A stretch of DNA of 64,000 nucleotides from Plumapathes pennacea (GCA_964036295.1 OZ038463.1:29561069-29625068); one strand, 5' to 3'; shown: positions 43,801-54,471, counted from the first letter of the stretch. A program made the numbers and translations. The notes: generated from the sequence alone by a model not told the origin.

Positions 43801-46072
43801 TAAAACTGTTTGATAAGACAGAACAAAAAACGAAAAAAAATTGCTGAGAGACACACCTTCGGTCACTCCAATTTCCTGAATATCGTCATCAGACAACTTC
43901 CTGCTGGGAATGGTGACGTTGTTGAATGGCACACACAGGACAGAGTTGAAGCAGTTGTGTTGTGCTCGCTGGAGGTGATCATTGTTACTTGAACTGATGC
44001 TGGCCACCAAGGTCCACCCACCAACTGAACAAAAAACGAGCGTTATTTATCTCTCAACTCTACGACACCTTAATTTATAGTTCTACTTCAAGGTCTCGAT
44101 AAAGGTTCGCACGTCCCTCAACTAAGTGGGGTATTCTCAGAAAAAAGTCATTCCAACGTTGCTATTTAAGGTATATACATATATATCGTTATCTGAAGAG
44201 TGCAGATCTACTAATATGTTTTTCATACACGTTAAATATAGAATGTGATCTAGATCAGATTGATGAAAGATTTTCGCGAAAAAGTAGGTCATTCGGGAAC
44301 TAAAACTTTTGAGCGATTTGGTCGATATCGCTCAAATTTTCGTGAGGTGCAGAAGACGAAATTATGTCAAATACAGTTTCAGCGATTTTCGATGTATTGT
44401 TTTGTTCCTGTTTTATTAAGCAGTTTGTTTATAAAAAACGGGTCCCGAAACACTCTCTCCACTTTAAAGGGAGTATAAAATCCTTAAAATAAAACGGATC
44501 AATATTCGCTGACACGGTTTAGTCAACTTCGTTGAGTATCAGAAATAAGTTGTTTTAGCATTTTCGAATAAAACCTACAAAAGCTTTGATTCCTGTTTCC
44601 GGAACAGTCAATTTTCAAATTACCCAAATAGTACTCTACCTTTGATGTACCTAAAAACGATAACATCAGACCTTTATTCTGCAGTCTACGACCTTTACAA
44701 CGATATATATACGTGTATATACGTTAAATTTTAACGCCAGAATGATTTTTTTTTTTTTGAGACCGTAAAGTTCGGCTTTTTGAACCAAAACACGAATTGA
44801 CTGATATAAATTTTTTAAATCGCAATAAAAATTTAATGTACCGTTAAACTTAATAATTCAACATGTAAAATGTTGCAAATACGGCGTCGAAGGAGCCTGT
44901 GATATTCAAGTGCTGTTAAGGTGTCAAGAAATGTACATCAGGTGAACCGAGTGCGAGATCCGCCCAAACACTTGATGATAGTTGTGAATTTTTTAGTACT
45001 ATGAATGTAGTGTAAAGCTTACCGTATTTATCCATGTCACAATACACCGGCAGTTGTTTGTCTTTGATCTTGATCCAGTAGTAGCCGCTCTGTGTTCCAG
45101 GTTCCATCTGCTTCATATCAGCACAGGACTTGTAGAATTTCTGTGAACAGTAAAAAGAGAGACAATATAAACAATCCGACAGAAGCTAACAATGTTGCTG
45201 GTGAGCTGAATAACTGATGCAAAGCACACAGACATAAATACAGCCTGACAGACACACAGTGAAGTATCAGTCATTCCTTTGTGAGGATTTAGTACGTCAC
45301 AAGTCTCTATCACCTTGTCTAAACAATGAGCTGTTCCCAGCTCGCACATAACATATGTTGATCAATCTACTAATAGAGAATCCACACTTCTATTAACATA
45401 ACCACACAAGAGACCAACATGGAAATATTGTTTTGGCCGAACCGTCACCTTCTTTTCAAAGTAAGGTGATCAGCCATCATTACACACAACTGTGGATTCA
45501 AAGGCAAACATTTCAGTCCAAAGGTAGCCGAGACTCGATACTTAACTGTAAGATATGTTCAATGCATTTATATACCCGACAAGTTGTACACAAAAAAAGA
45601 GGTGAAATTTTACTCCAACCTACAAACAGACCAAGTTACATAGTAACGGCGACGAACGCTGACCAAGGTTAATGACGTCTAGAACGTATTTTCGAGTTGT
45701 CTCAGCACAAAAAATTGCAAAAACTTATGTCATCCCCAGTCTACCAACACTTACCCTTTCCAGTGCCTTTGAACTGTCAGAGTAGATGTGTCTGAGTTTG
45801 TCCTGATAGTCCCGTGGGTGAGTGTATCTGTCGGCATCGTTCAGTTCGCATTTCTTATCGTCCAAGTGGAAGTTCCAGCTCCTGCACTTGAGGTTGTTGT
45901 CGCATATGCTCGTGCAGTGCATTGGGTCTGTTGCTTTCTCTGTTGTTATCACGTGGTTTTTTAGGTGTGTGCCGTAAACAGATTCTATTGTTTTGCACTG
46001 CGAAGCCATCTCATCTGAGAAGCCAGTTTTTATGAGAAAGGCTAGGATTTGTAAGGATTCAAGCAACTTCAT
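34892..46072 (-). CDS. Secreted PAN/apple + fibrinogen/intelectin-like protein, paralogue B
   Basis: Eight exons: 45755-46072, 45023-45140, 43857-44024, 43425-43480, 41599-41645, 36579-36679, 35710-35766, 34892-34974. They total 948 nt, 315 residues, all GT-AG, with the same phases as paralogue A. Differences from A are in-frame: +9 nt in exon 1, +6 in exon 4, -3 in exon 7 and +3 in exon 8. Signal peptide LLESLQILAFLI; PAN domain with canonical RSWNF; then SCADMK, SGYYWIKI, VYCDMD, GGWTLVASISSSN, RKLSDDDIQEI, IPNGLSDF, HPYAWESNCKGTQLGYKI, VFDGHDN and GLLFVK. Presumed secreted lectin-like or matrix protein. The frame is intact and differences preserve it, so it is probably functional. The intron between exons 5 and 6 is ~4.9 kb, against ~1.3 kb in A, because of repeat accumulation. 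Confidence 0.88.
35346..35403. repeat. Short palindrome (GGTGAATAGCGGTGG)
   Basis: GGTGAATAGCGGTGGATATT is mirrored by AATATCCACCGCTATTCACC around an 18-bp loop, in the intron between exons 7 and 8 of paralogue B. Inverted repeat directly visible; likely a foldback element remnant. Confidence 0.75.
37122..38377. repeat. Tandem duplication of a ~0.63-kb unit
   Basis: Units at about 37122-37755 and 37756-38377 are colinear and nearly identical (starting TTCGCTTCACT and ending GGGATGCAGTTAACTTTT). A third, more diverged copy of the first part follows at about 38985-39250. All lie in the intron between exons 5 and 6 of paralogue B. No coding function seen. Confidence 0.8.
39500..41590. other. 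Repeat-rich intron DNA of paralogue B
   Basis: Contains scattered CGAGCGAGACA and GTCTCGTTC-type phrases and a strong palindrome at 40755-40874. No exon of the surrounding gene is needed here, because exons 5 and 6 join in phase. Confidence 0.5.
40755..40874. mobile_element. 120-bp GC-rich foldback element
   Basis: Arms of about 39 bp, essentially perfect: TCCAGAGGTTTCTCGCTCTC at the left is mirrored at the right, continuing through GGAAAACCCGGGCTGCGCG. The short centre is GC-rich. Confidence 0.8.
41853..41962. repeat. Palindrome (CTATGAGGTGATAGTT arms)
   Basis: AATTTCTATGAGGTGATAGT and its mirror flank a ~20-bp centre; outer arms AACAATTTAGATTAT / ATAATCTAATTGTT. Further inverted ends AAAAATCAACTAGT at 41968 and ACTAGTTGATTTTT at 42717 suggest a larger element of about 0.77 kb. 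Confidence 0.65.
43102..43124 (+). repeat. Short interstitial TTAGGG tract
   Basis: Three perfect TTAGGG units plus TTAGG, the animal telomere motif, in the intron between exons 4 and 5 of paralogue B. Too short to imply a former chromosome end. Confidence 0.6.
43857..44024 (-). CDS. Paralogue B exon 3: GGWTL lectin core
   Basis: Acceptor TTGTTCAG, donor GTGTGT, 168 nt. GGWTLVASISSSNNDHLQ then SRKLSDDDIQEI. The codon split across the intron is Val here, Gly in paralogue A. Confidence 0.88.
45755..46072 (-). CDS. Paralogue B exon 1: signal peptide and PAN domain
   Basis: ATG at 46070-46072 chosen because it aligns with the ATG of paralogue A. An upstream in-frame ATG at 46114 precedes a splice-acceptor-like CTTTCTTTTTAG, which more likely ends a 5' leader intron. 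Donor GTAAGT after 45755. Confidence 0.85.
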
Positions 46073-47313
46073 GGCAGCCCTAAAAAGAAAGCAAGGGCAT
46101 GTTTTTTGATACATTAGTTATTATCAACGCTCTCCGGGCCATCTTGGCGCATCTTTTATGATAAAACATAGCAATAATAAGTTTTGTTGCGCGAAAACGT
46201 GACAGATGCTGGTATTCAAGTTCGGTGTGACAAGTATCCACATGCACTATTAGAATTATTTAATGAGAAATCTCTGGGCCAGAGCAAGACTCCCCAAGAG
46301 TTATCAAATGCTCAAATGAAACCTGATTAAACTATAAATTGTATTTACAACACTTGTACGTTTGCTTCTAGATTGCCTCAAAGGGTTGAGAGATCTACAT
46401 TTTGAGCTTGAGAGTGAAAAGGTCGGCCAGCAAAGAAAACAGTAATGCGTGACTTATCTCATTTCATGCATAACTGATTTTGACAGTTTGACTTCGAACA
46501 TTTGGTTCTAATCACAGGCTTCGATTAGTCTAGCCTGCGCTTCATTACTTATCTTTTTTTCTTTTTATAAAATGCACTTAGTCTTTTATCAGGCTTTCTT
46601 AATTTCCAGAACTGTGCACAACTGGAAGAAGAAGAATGTGAAAGTGATGGTTGAACAAAAACCGCAAGAGCGCAGGTACATGTCAACAAAAATCTCGCGT
46701 TACATACCCGAAACTCAGCCAAGAAAATAAAGCAAGTATTTTTGCTTGCACGTCAATCAAACTTCAAAATCCTAGAGGGGGGGTTTCTTTTACCAATTGC
46801 TATGATATGTACGCTTTGGCTTTCTAGCAATTAAAGGGAATTCCCCTTCCATACTAAAGTCTCTTATTTTTCTGACTTTTGCCATTCTGTTTGCGTTTGT
46901 CCAAACTTTCTAAAACTTGGTAGATTTACTAATTAGGATGTGCTCTTTCTACCATTGTCCCAGAGGTTTTAATCCTCCGAGCGAGCATTGAGCCGCGCAG
47001 CGGCGATTGCGAGTCGCCAAGCGACCAGCGTAGTCCCAGAGATTTTCTATGCTTTTTCTTGTGTCGGGGTTCATTTTTAAGGTCGGAGTCTCACGAAAGT
47101 GAAAAGCACGACCTTATTGTGGGCACGGCACCGTCAGACAAGTCAGTCAGTCCGTCAGTCCGTCATGCTGTGTCAACAATAGACTTCCAAATTAGGAAGT
47201 TTATTCCAAGTTTGGGCACGATTACGCATGATGAAATACATTTCAAGAGATCGATTATTAACTTTAAAAGCACGGATTTTTACAGCCTTTGAATCACAGC
47301 TTTTGGTGAAAGT
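46073..47313. other. Paralogue B 5' flank
   Basis: Promoter side of paralogue B. No gene supported. About 46260-46460 contains a diverged piece of the piggyBac-type MITE family (ATTAAACTATAAATTG, GAGAGATCTACATTTTGAGC). Confidence 0.4.
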
Positions 47314-47625
47314 ATGAATGCGGAAGACGCTCCAAAGGTTTATACTTGTTCTTGGCCGATACCTCGAGTGTTTCAAGCGTCGCCCGATTTTCCTGATAAA
47401 CTCTGTGTGAAAACAACTGGCGTAACGGTACGGACTTTACTTCGATCGTGCAGTTATCATTTTGTGTCAATGTTTCAGTCGGTTGACCGTACACAGGAAC
47501 GCCTGGCGTTCATCTCTATCGACACTCATTGTGCAGTGGACGCGCACGATTTAGTCGTTTACATTTGCCTGGATAACTTACCACAAGACTTGAAGTATAT
47601 TGTGTATGCTGAAGCCCTTGAATGA
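47314..47625 (+). CDS. Unassigned 103-codon ORF
   Basis: ATG-initiated, 103 codons, ending TGA. Codon composition is balanced and more GC-rich than the surroundings (for example DRTQERLAFISIDTHC, DNLPQDLKYIVYAEAL). No domain is recognised and no splice partners were found. It could be a small intronless gene, an exon, or part of a repeat. Low confidence. Confidence 0.3.
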   Translation: MNAEDAPKVYTCSWPIPRVFQASPDFPDKLCVKTTGVTVRTLLRSCSYHFVSMFQSVDRTQERLAFISIDTHCAVDAHDLVVYICLDNLPQDLKYIVYAEALE

Positions 47626-47659
47626 AAGGTTACTTTGGTGTTCTTTGTTGATAAAGCCT

Positions 47660-47880
47660 TGTCCTCACTAGTGCATAAGCATAAGCATAAGCATAAGCAA
47701 AAGCACAAGCATAAGAATAAGAAAAAGAGAGCGACAGTGGCGACATAAGCATAAGCATAAGGATCAAACACATCCGTTCCTTATGCTTATGCTTATGCTT
47801 ATGTCGCCACTGTCGCTCTCTTATTCTTATGTTTATGCTTGTGCTTATGCTTTTATGCTTATGCGCTAGTGAGGACCAGG
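47660..47880. mobile_element. Hairpin element built from GCATAA repeats
   Basis: Arms begin CCTCACTAGTGCATAAGC and mirror as GCTTATGCGCTAGTGAGG. Each arm consists of (GCATAA)n-like repeats plus a shared unique block GAGAGCGACAGTGGCGACAT. Total about 220 bp with a short centre. Confidence 0.75.
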
Positions 47881-48038
47881 CTTAATGACTTATAATTATC
47901 AAGAGTTCGCTCGAACAAACTATACAAGAAAACAACACATTCTTGTACGTATTCAGTCATCCGGTTAATATTTATCTGTTTCATCGGATTACCGAGACCG
48001 TAAAAATGTGAACCTTCTATGACAGGTCATTCATGTGG

Positions 48039-48368
48039 GGAAGCGAATCCCCCTCCCCCCCCCCCCCCCCCCCTCCTTCGGGATATTTCTCTCTAATTCA
48101 GGTTGATTTTAGTCACATTTACTGAATTTACACGAAGCGTTAAAGTTTCTATAAAAGAGTATTGTATGCACGTTTCAAATAAAACGCTTTAGGAACTTAG
48201 ATATTTATACTTTACTTCTTTCTTCGTACACGCTATTTCACTCCGATGTGACGTTTATTTATCACTGCACTTCTGTCAGTCAGTTAATACTGTTGAGGGG
48301 CGACCGCTAACATAATATAATCAGACTGCGGGAGGGGGTAACCATCCTTACGTGGGAATTCGCTTCCC
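48039..48368. mobile_element. 330-bp element with 9-bp target duplication
   Basis: Inverted ends GGGAAGCGAATCCCC / GGGAATTCGCTTCCC, flanked by the exact direct repeat ATTCATGTG (48030-48038 and 48369-48377). Contains a C19 run at 48055-48073. Non-coding; the 9-bp duplication suggests a Mutator-like MITE. Confidence 0.72.
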
Positions 48369-48377
48369 ATTCATGTG

Positions 48378-50100
48378 ACTATAATAAACTTCACTCTTGA
48401 GAAAGCATTTTGTATTTGTTGTCATTTGAAATCCGAGTTAATGATTACCGTGAATATGTATACCGCTGGAAGGAAATTACGCCGCTCAAAATGATTTGAA
48501 CGCCGGTAAAGCGGGCAAGGTTTGTGCACTTTAGAATATATCCTGCCAATGTTCGCTTTGAGTTGAGAGGATTAGGCCACTTTGAGGTTTAAAGAGCAAT
48601 TATTTGACTCTGTGAGCTGAGGAGCCGATTGCCTCATTAAATATGCATGTTACGCTTGATTGAGTGCAAGCGTGTTGTTCCCTGTCGTCGTTATTTTGCA
48701 AAATTTTCCATTCGAATCTCTAAACATACACAGCTGCTGCACAAACACTACCTTACAGCAGCATCGCTGCTTTGATTTAATTAAATTAAATTTGCACACT
48801 TGGTCCTAGTCCTTTTTATGCTGGACCTAAGGGCCTACAATCATGGTCAAAATTGTTGGGACGATTTCAAGTTTACCCCCTCCCCCCATTCAATGTTGGG
48901 TAACTACCATGGTTTGGCTCATAGCTGCACCACGGGCCAATTGAATGGAGGGGAGGGGGAGCGACTTGAAAACAAGAAATATGAAACCCCCGTAGGTTTT
49001 ACGGATTTACATTGTGCTCCGGATGTGCGTAAGAGGAGCGTCCCAACGACTTTTGACCATGATTGTCTGAAAACAATAAAAAATGTTTAAACGTTTCTGG
49101 AATTAAGGGGAAAAGAGCTACAACCACCAAACTCGGGCATGTTTATGAATGTTCTATAGAGAAGATAACTGTGATTTCAGAGTTGGTTGAAGTCAATTCA
49201 ACAACGTGTATAATGTTTGACCGCTAAGTGCCGATTGCGTTACTTAAAGCCGTTTTGTCACATTGTGTGCTTAGGAACTGTATTCTGCCTGATATCAGAG
49301 CAACATGCAGTGCAACAAGCATGCGATACATGTTTCAGACCTCGGAGATAACAGTTTCATTCTTTTTATTAGAAAACCTGATAAAAGAAATCAGGTTAAA
49401 TGACATATTTGTTTTTGTTTGGTGGCAAGACGCGTTGGGCATGGGAACGTAGTATTTTAGCCTCGGGAGACGCCTTCTGATTGGTTGATTTGTTCAGTCT
49501 CCGTCTCCGCTTCCATTCAATCGATTTTCACAGGAAACGTAACCGAAGTAAGCGGAGACGGAGACGCAAGAAAAAGAAAACCTTCAGTTCTGCTTCCTTC
49601 ACTGCTTCCTTCTCCGCTTCCGTCTCCGTTCGCTAATTTTCACACGCGCGCAAGTGTCTTACGTCTCCGTCTCCTTCTCCGCTCACTTCACTAGTGAAAA
49701 TCGGCCTTTTCTAATGGTGCGTGCGGATACTTGCCACATCAAAACTTGAATCCCAGCATCTGTCGCGTTTTCACGTGACAAAACTTGTTTCATTTCTAAA
49801 GTGGCTAATTGGTTTGTTTATGAAACGAAAGGCAATATTCAGAGTGAGCAAAAGTTCGGCTAGCTAAACGTAAGAAGATTTTAGTACTGGGTTCTTTCAC
49901 TGTGCGACAATCGGCAAAGAAGTGTCGCAATACCCTGGGACTATCGTCGTTCGGAATCCTTTTTGCAAACATCGGTGCACCAAACGACGAAGTGTTTTGA
50001 ATGCCGCCCATTCTTCTTCGGTGAGATTAGAATGAATAATTGATGCTTTGAGCTAGTGAAATTGAGTTTCCTAATATCTTGACGACACTTCTTGATAGTA
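48378..50100. other. Non-coding DNA left of the long inverted repeat
   Basis: No gene supported. 49490-49690 is rich in CTCCGTCTCCG and its complement, a repeat module. From about 49850 the sequence resembles 31380-31640 and probably belongs to the left arm of the long inverted repeat, whose partner lies beyond the window. Confidence 0.4.
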
Positions 50101-50200
50101 GATTTCCGCGGGTTGGGCAAATCGAATTTGTTGGTTGGCCGGTGTTATTTTGTTTTTCGTTAAAAAAAAAAGAGACTCTGCAGCTAATTTTACGCTAAAG

Positions 50201-50318
50201 CCTGTTTCAAACGTCGCGCTTCTGCCGTGCCGAACTCAATGCAAATTAGCTCAAACAATAGATTTTGCTCATTTGCATTGAGTTCGGCACGGCAGTGGCG
50301 CGGTGTTTGAAACTGGCC
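50201..50318. mobile_element. Hairpin element in left arm
   Basis: GCCTGTTTCAAACGTCGCGC is mirrored by GCGCGGTGTTTGAAACTGGC, with inner arms TGCCGTGCCGAACTCAATGC. The counterpart in the right arm is at 63786-63904. Confidence 0.75.
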
Positions 50319-51732
50319 TAAGATAATTGGATTTTTTTTGGATAAGAAAAAAATTTAGTGGACATCGAACAATCACTGTGGCAAATTAATGTTACGAATT
50401 GACGTTTACAGGATCATCCATGTTTTGACAAGACCGCCGCGGGCGCTCAACGCCGACGTGTTATCACCCGTGTATTTCAACAATCGCCGTATATTTTGTG
50501 CTTTGATGTCCCGGGAACTGCGATGAAGGCCAAGTAGGACTATAATATTGTGACCTTTTCGCCAATTTTTGAAGCTATTTCATAACCTGGTTTAAACAAG
50601 CGACTCTCGCTTTTCAGTTTTAAAATTGTTACACTCGAAGAAACGTAATTTATGAAGTAAAAAAACCTATACGTGTTTGGTGAGGATGCAGCGTACGTCG
50701 GCTGGAGCAATAGCGGTTTCTGTTAAAACGAAACAAAACAAAAAAATAAAATAAAATAAAAACAGGAAAACAAAGGGTTGCTATCGGTTGTTGTGCAAAA
50801 CTAACTGATTCAGTCACGGATGTATTCTGTTCTGTAGTGCAAGCAGAAAGTTGTCTCAGCGAATTTTGGAGTTTAGCTTGTCCTCAAAAACTTGAAACCG
50901 CATCTGACTCTGCACTTTGTCTGAACTAAACTTGGCTGCTTGCGACAAACATATTTTAGCGGCTGACCGATGATGTCGCAATACAATCATGTTTTGTAAA
51001 AACGATTAATAATCCCAAAGCGGAGATTAGACGAGAATCCCGCTTCCTGAAAACCCACTAGAGGGCAAGGGAATATCTGCAATTATCGTATTTCTAGTAT
51101 GTTCAAAGAATATTCTCGATCGAGTATTCGCTCTTATCAGAACGATGTTTGCTATATTAAACGGAAAACTATGGAAAGAGCCGTTTTGTGTTGTCTTGGC
51201 TTAACAGGGGAACAGGGATATTCAGGTGTCCCTTAATTTCATTTAAGCAATTTCTGCAGTGCTTAGATGATATACATATTTATCATCGAGAATCTCTAAG
51301 CGTGACTTAAAAAAATAACAATAATTTGACGCAAAAAGATACGTGACAGAATCGAGGCTGCATATTAGATATCCAAAGTTTAGTTGCTTCCTGACCCAGT
51401 TCTATTATTAACTTTTACCTTGCTGCTGATGTTTTCACGGTGTTGAACTCAAAGTCTCCCCACAGTATGTTGGTTTAGTGCTAATCGACCAAACGTTATA
51501 AAGCGCCCCACAGTTCCGATTTTGCAGGTGTTTTTAAACAATTGACAATCTTGACAGGCTCACACACAACGCACGCGTGAAGCATCGGCGTTATTTCCTC
51601 GTGTCCACTCGCGACCTTTGGCTAACGAGTGGCATACAAATCCAAATTGACAGTCTTGACAGGATCACACACAACTCATGCGTGAAGCCTTGGCGTTATT
51701 TTCTCGTGTCCACTCGCGACCTTCGTGGCTAA

Positions 51733-52223
51733 AGCCCCATGCACACCAGCAAGTTTTCTATGACAAGTTTTCTGTGACAAATGATTTGCTCGTGTATACG
51801 GTCGAGCAATTTTCTTTTAACATGTTTTTTGACAAATTTTCGTTGTTTCTTTTCCTTCTGACTTGGAGTTCCATAAACTTTTTGCGTGATCTCAAAGGTT
51901 CCAGTAAGAGGCTAATTGCATTATATGGCTAATTCAAAGACTTTGTTGTCAATGTTGTGGATGCCGCCATCTTGACCGTGCGAACACGCTCCCAAAATGA
52001 AGGCATGGGAACTAAAGTTTTCCGAAAAACTTTGACAAGTTTTCGTGTACACGAGCAAATTTCACATGGGACAAGTTTTCCTTGTCATAAAAAAGCTAGC
52101 ACGCCAGCTTTTCAGCAAATGCATTAGTCACAGAAAATTTGCTCAAATTTTCTCATGTACACGAGCAAAAAGAACTTGTCGCAGAAAACTTGTCATAGAA
52201 AACTTGCTCGTGTGCATGGGGCT
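51733..52223. mobile_element. 491-bp MITE present in one arm only, TAA duplication
   Basis: AGCCCCATGCACACCAGCAA to its mirror TTGCTCGTGTGCATGGGGCT, flanked by TAA at 51730-51732 and 52224-52226. The right arm has a single TAA at the corresponding place (near 62372), i.e. the empty site. Terminal structure fits a PIF/Harbinger-type MITE. The interior repeats AGTTTTC(T/C)(G/A)TGACAA phrases. Confidence 0.85.
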
Positions 52224-53009
52224 TAACAAGTAACACCGTGGAATACAAACAACGCACCAAGTTTTTTCCATTGTTTTGACAAATCACTAAGACAAAAAAT
52301 ATTCATTCACGAAAATCGGCCGAACTCTCCTTCTGGCAGTAGTCCAAAAGACGTGGGCAGGTGTTGTTAAACATTGATAAACAAGAGAAGCCCATGCTCA
52401 AGAAAATCGCGAACTAACGCTAGAAGCCGGACTTTGTTCTTAAGTATACAAGCGTACAAATAGAAACAACAATTGCAACAATAACTACAACAACACAAAT
52501 GCTGGGGCAAAAAGAACAAAATATTATCCAAGTCAGCTCAAACGAAATAAGTGTGGATTGAACGAAGATTTACGATCGTGCGTGTCCCTTATTTTCAACG
52601 GCCTGGACATTTACTTAGAGAATATTGGTAGATTTGATCATTAGAATATATATTGATTTGACAACAAAAGTACCTGTTATACTATGTGCACTGTTTCTTG
52701 CATTTGGATTTTTGTAGCGATGCATAAATGCGACTTTATATATTTCCTCTCGTGCGTGATTGGTAGAATCGTGCCACGTGACCGAATGTTCCCTCGCTCG
52801 TAAATTGAGTCCGTCAAGTTCATATGTACTTTGGTATTGCATGCTCTGTCGAATTTCTAAGAAATCAGATATATTACTCAAAGATAGTTGTCAAAGCTTA
52901 CTTCTTTCATGGAGCGCTATTTTACAATTTTCGCTCAACATGTTGTATCCAACACATTAGCCCGAGTACATAGAGGTGGACAAACGATACTCTACAATAG
53001 AAGGCTTAC

Positions 53010-54262
53010 TGCGCGATGATATATTTCGTGTGTGAAGTGTTTGGGTCAGTTCACGTTGAGCTGCTGACCTCAAAGACTAGGGTTGCACCCCTGAAGGTCC
53101 AAACAATTCCTAGGCTGGAATTGATGTCTGGGAGGGTGCTAGCCCAGCTGATGAACATAGTGAAGAAGGCCCTCAAGGATGAGGTGAAGATTTCAGGTAC
53201 ACGATTGTGGTTGGACAGCATGACTGCGCTCTGTTGGATTAACAACCAAGATGAGTCAAAGCAGTTTGTCCGCCAGTGGGTGAATGAAATCCTGAAGCTG
53301 GCCAGAAAAAAGACTGGGAACACTGCCCAGGATACGAGAATCCAGTAGATGTGGGATCAAGAGGCGAGTTGGCATCCACCCTGAAGGAAAATGAACTGTG
53401 GTGGAAGGGCCCTCAGTGGTTGTATGGGCCAGTAGATGGATGGCCAGCCACAAAAATCACAGAAACGCCAGAAACAAGTGACGAGAGAAAGCAAGTGACA
53501 GTAACAGTTGCCAGTGTGAGCACAGGAAAGGGAATTTCATGCACCATCAACATTGAACACTTTAGCAAGGTAGGAAAACTGCACAGTCACTGCTTGGGTA
53601 AGGCGTTTCCTGCACAATTTACGGTCCAGAGCAAATGGACATTCAAGACGAGTCTCTGGGTTGAACAGAGAGGATATTGTTCAAGCAGAAAAGGAATGGA
53701 TTGGAGTAGCCCAAGAAGATCAGAAGAGAGAAGAGAACTACAAAGAGTTGGTAAGAAAATTTGGGCTAGTGCAACAAGAGGGATTTGGAGGTGGAAGCAC
53801 AACACCCCATAATCTTACCAAGGGATCACAGGTTGATTACATTTCTACGCTGTCTGCGCAGATTTGCAGCAAGGAGAGGTACTCCGACTTTAATCATTTC
53901 AGACAATGCCAAGACTTTCAAGGCATTAGAGAAAGTCTTGCGGAAGCTCTATGACCATCCTGAGGTAAGAGCGTATCTTGAGAATGAGAGAGTAGAATGG
54001 AGGCACAACTTGGAACGGGCACCATGGTGGGGTGGATTTTTTGAAAGGTTAGTGGGTTCTGTCAAGCGAGGGCTGAGGAAGGTCCTCAAAAATACCAAGT
54101 TGACATCTGACGAGTCGGGGACCACACTGATTGATTTAGAGGGAACCTTGAACTTGAGGCCTCTAACTTATGAATATGATGAATTAGGGGCAGAGATGCT
54201 TACACCGGCGCATCTTATCTATGGGCGAAGACTTTCAACAAGACTTTTGCTCGAAGTCTCTG
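53010..54262 (+). pseudogene. BEL/Pao retrotransposon pol remnant
   Basis: Fragments of a Pao-type polyprotein in order: RNase H region with TSKTRVAPLK, IPRLEL and LWLDSMTALCWI (53016-53340); connecting region GYENPVDVGSRG, KENELWWKGPQWL (53320-53580); EKEWIGVAQ and AQHPIILPRDHRL (53690-53830); integrase core with IISDNAKTF and APWWGGFFERLVGSVKRGL (53870-54250). Successive parts lie in different frames, so at least three frameshifts are present. Part of the integrase zinc-binding region is deleted. No LTRs were identified. Dead copy. Confidence 0.85.
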
Positions 54263-54331
54263 TTTTATGTTTGCTGAAATATATCTCATATAAAGGTAAA
54301 ACTACGTCACAGTCATAAAATAAATCCCTCA

Positions 54332-54465
54332 TTCGATGGTTTAGCGCGTAATACGGGCCGACATTTTACTCGTTACTCGCATTTTTCCTCGCCCCGCGGC
54401 GGGGCTCGGAAAAATACGAGCAACTCGTAAAATACCAGCCCGTATTACGCGCTAAACCATCGAAT
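54332..54465. mobile_element. Foldback hairpin (TTCGATGGTTTAGCGCGTAA)
   Basis: TTCGATGGTTTAGCGCGTAA and its mirror form the outer arms; the inner part GCGGGGC is also palindromic. 134 bp, abutting the end of the retrotransposon fragment and followed by a TA microsatellite. Confidence 0.78.
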
Positions 54466-54471
54466 AAGATG

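Larger units (their letters stand above)
50101..52582. repeat. Long inverted repeat, left arm
   Basis: The reverse complement of 62016-64000, matched base for base over most of its length: 50101 pairs with 64000 and 52582 with 62016. Removing a 491-bp MITE plus its TAA duplication leaves 1988 bp against 1985 bp in the right arm. It includes a ~110-bp tandem duplication (about 51540-51730) and an embedded hairpin (50201-50318), both also in the other arm. No coding sequence recognised. Confidence 0.92.

Noticed and set aside
47660-47880. CRISPR-like array of regular repeats
   Set aside because: Repeats are contiguous six-base units in mirror arms, without spacers; a eukaryotic simple-sequence hairpin.
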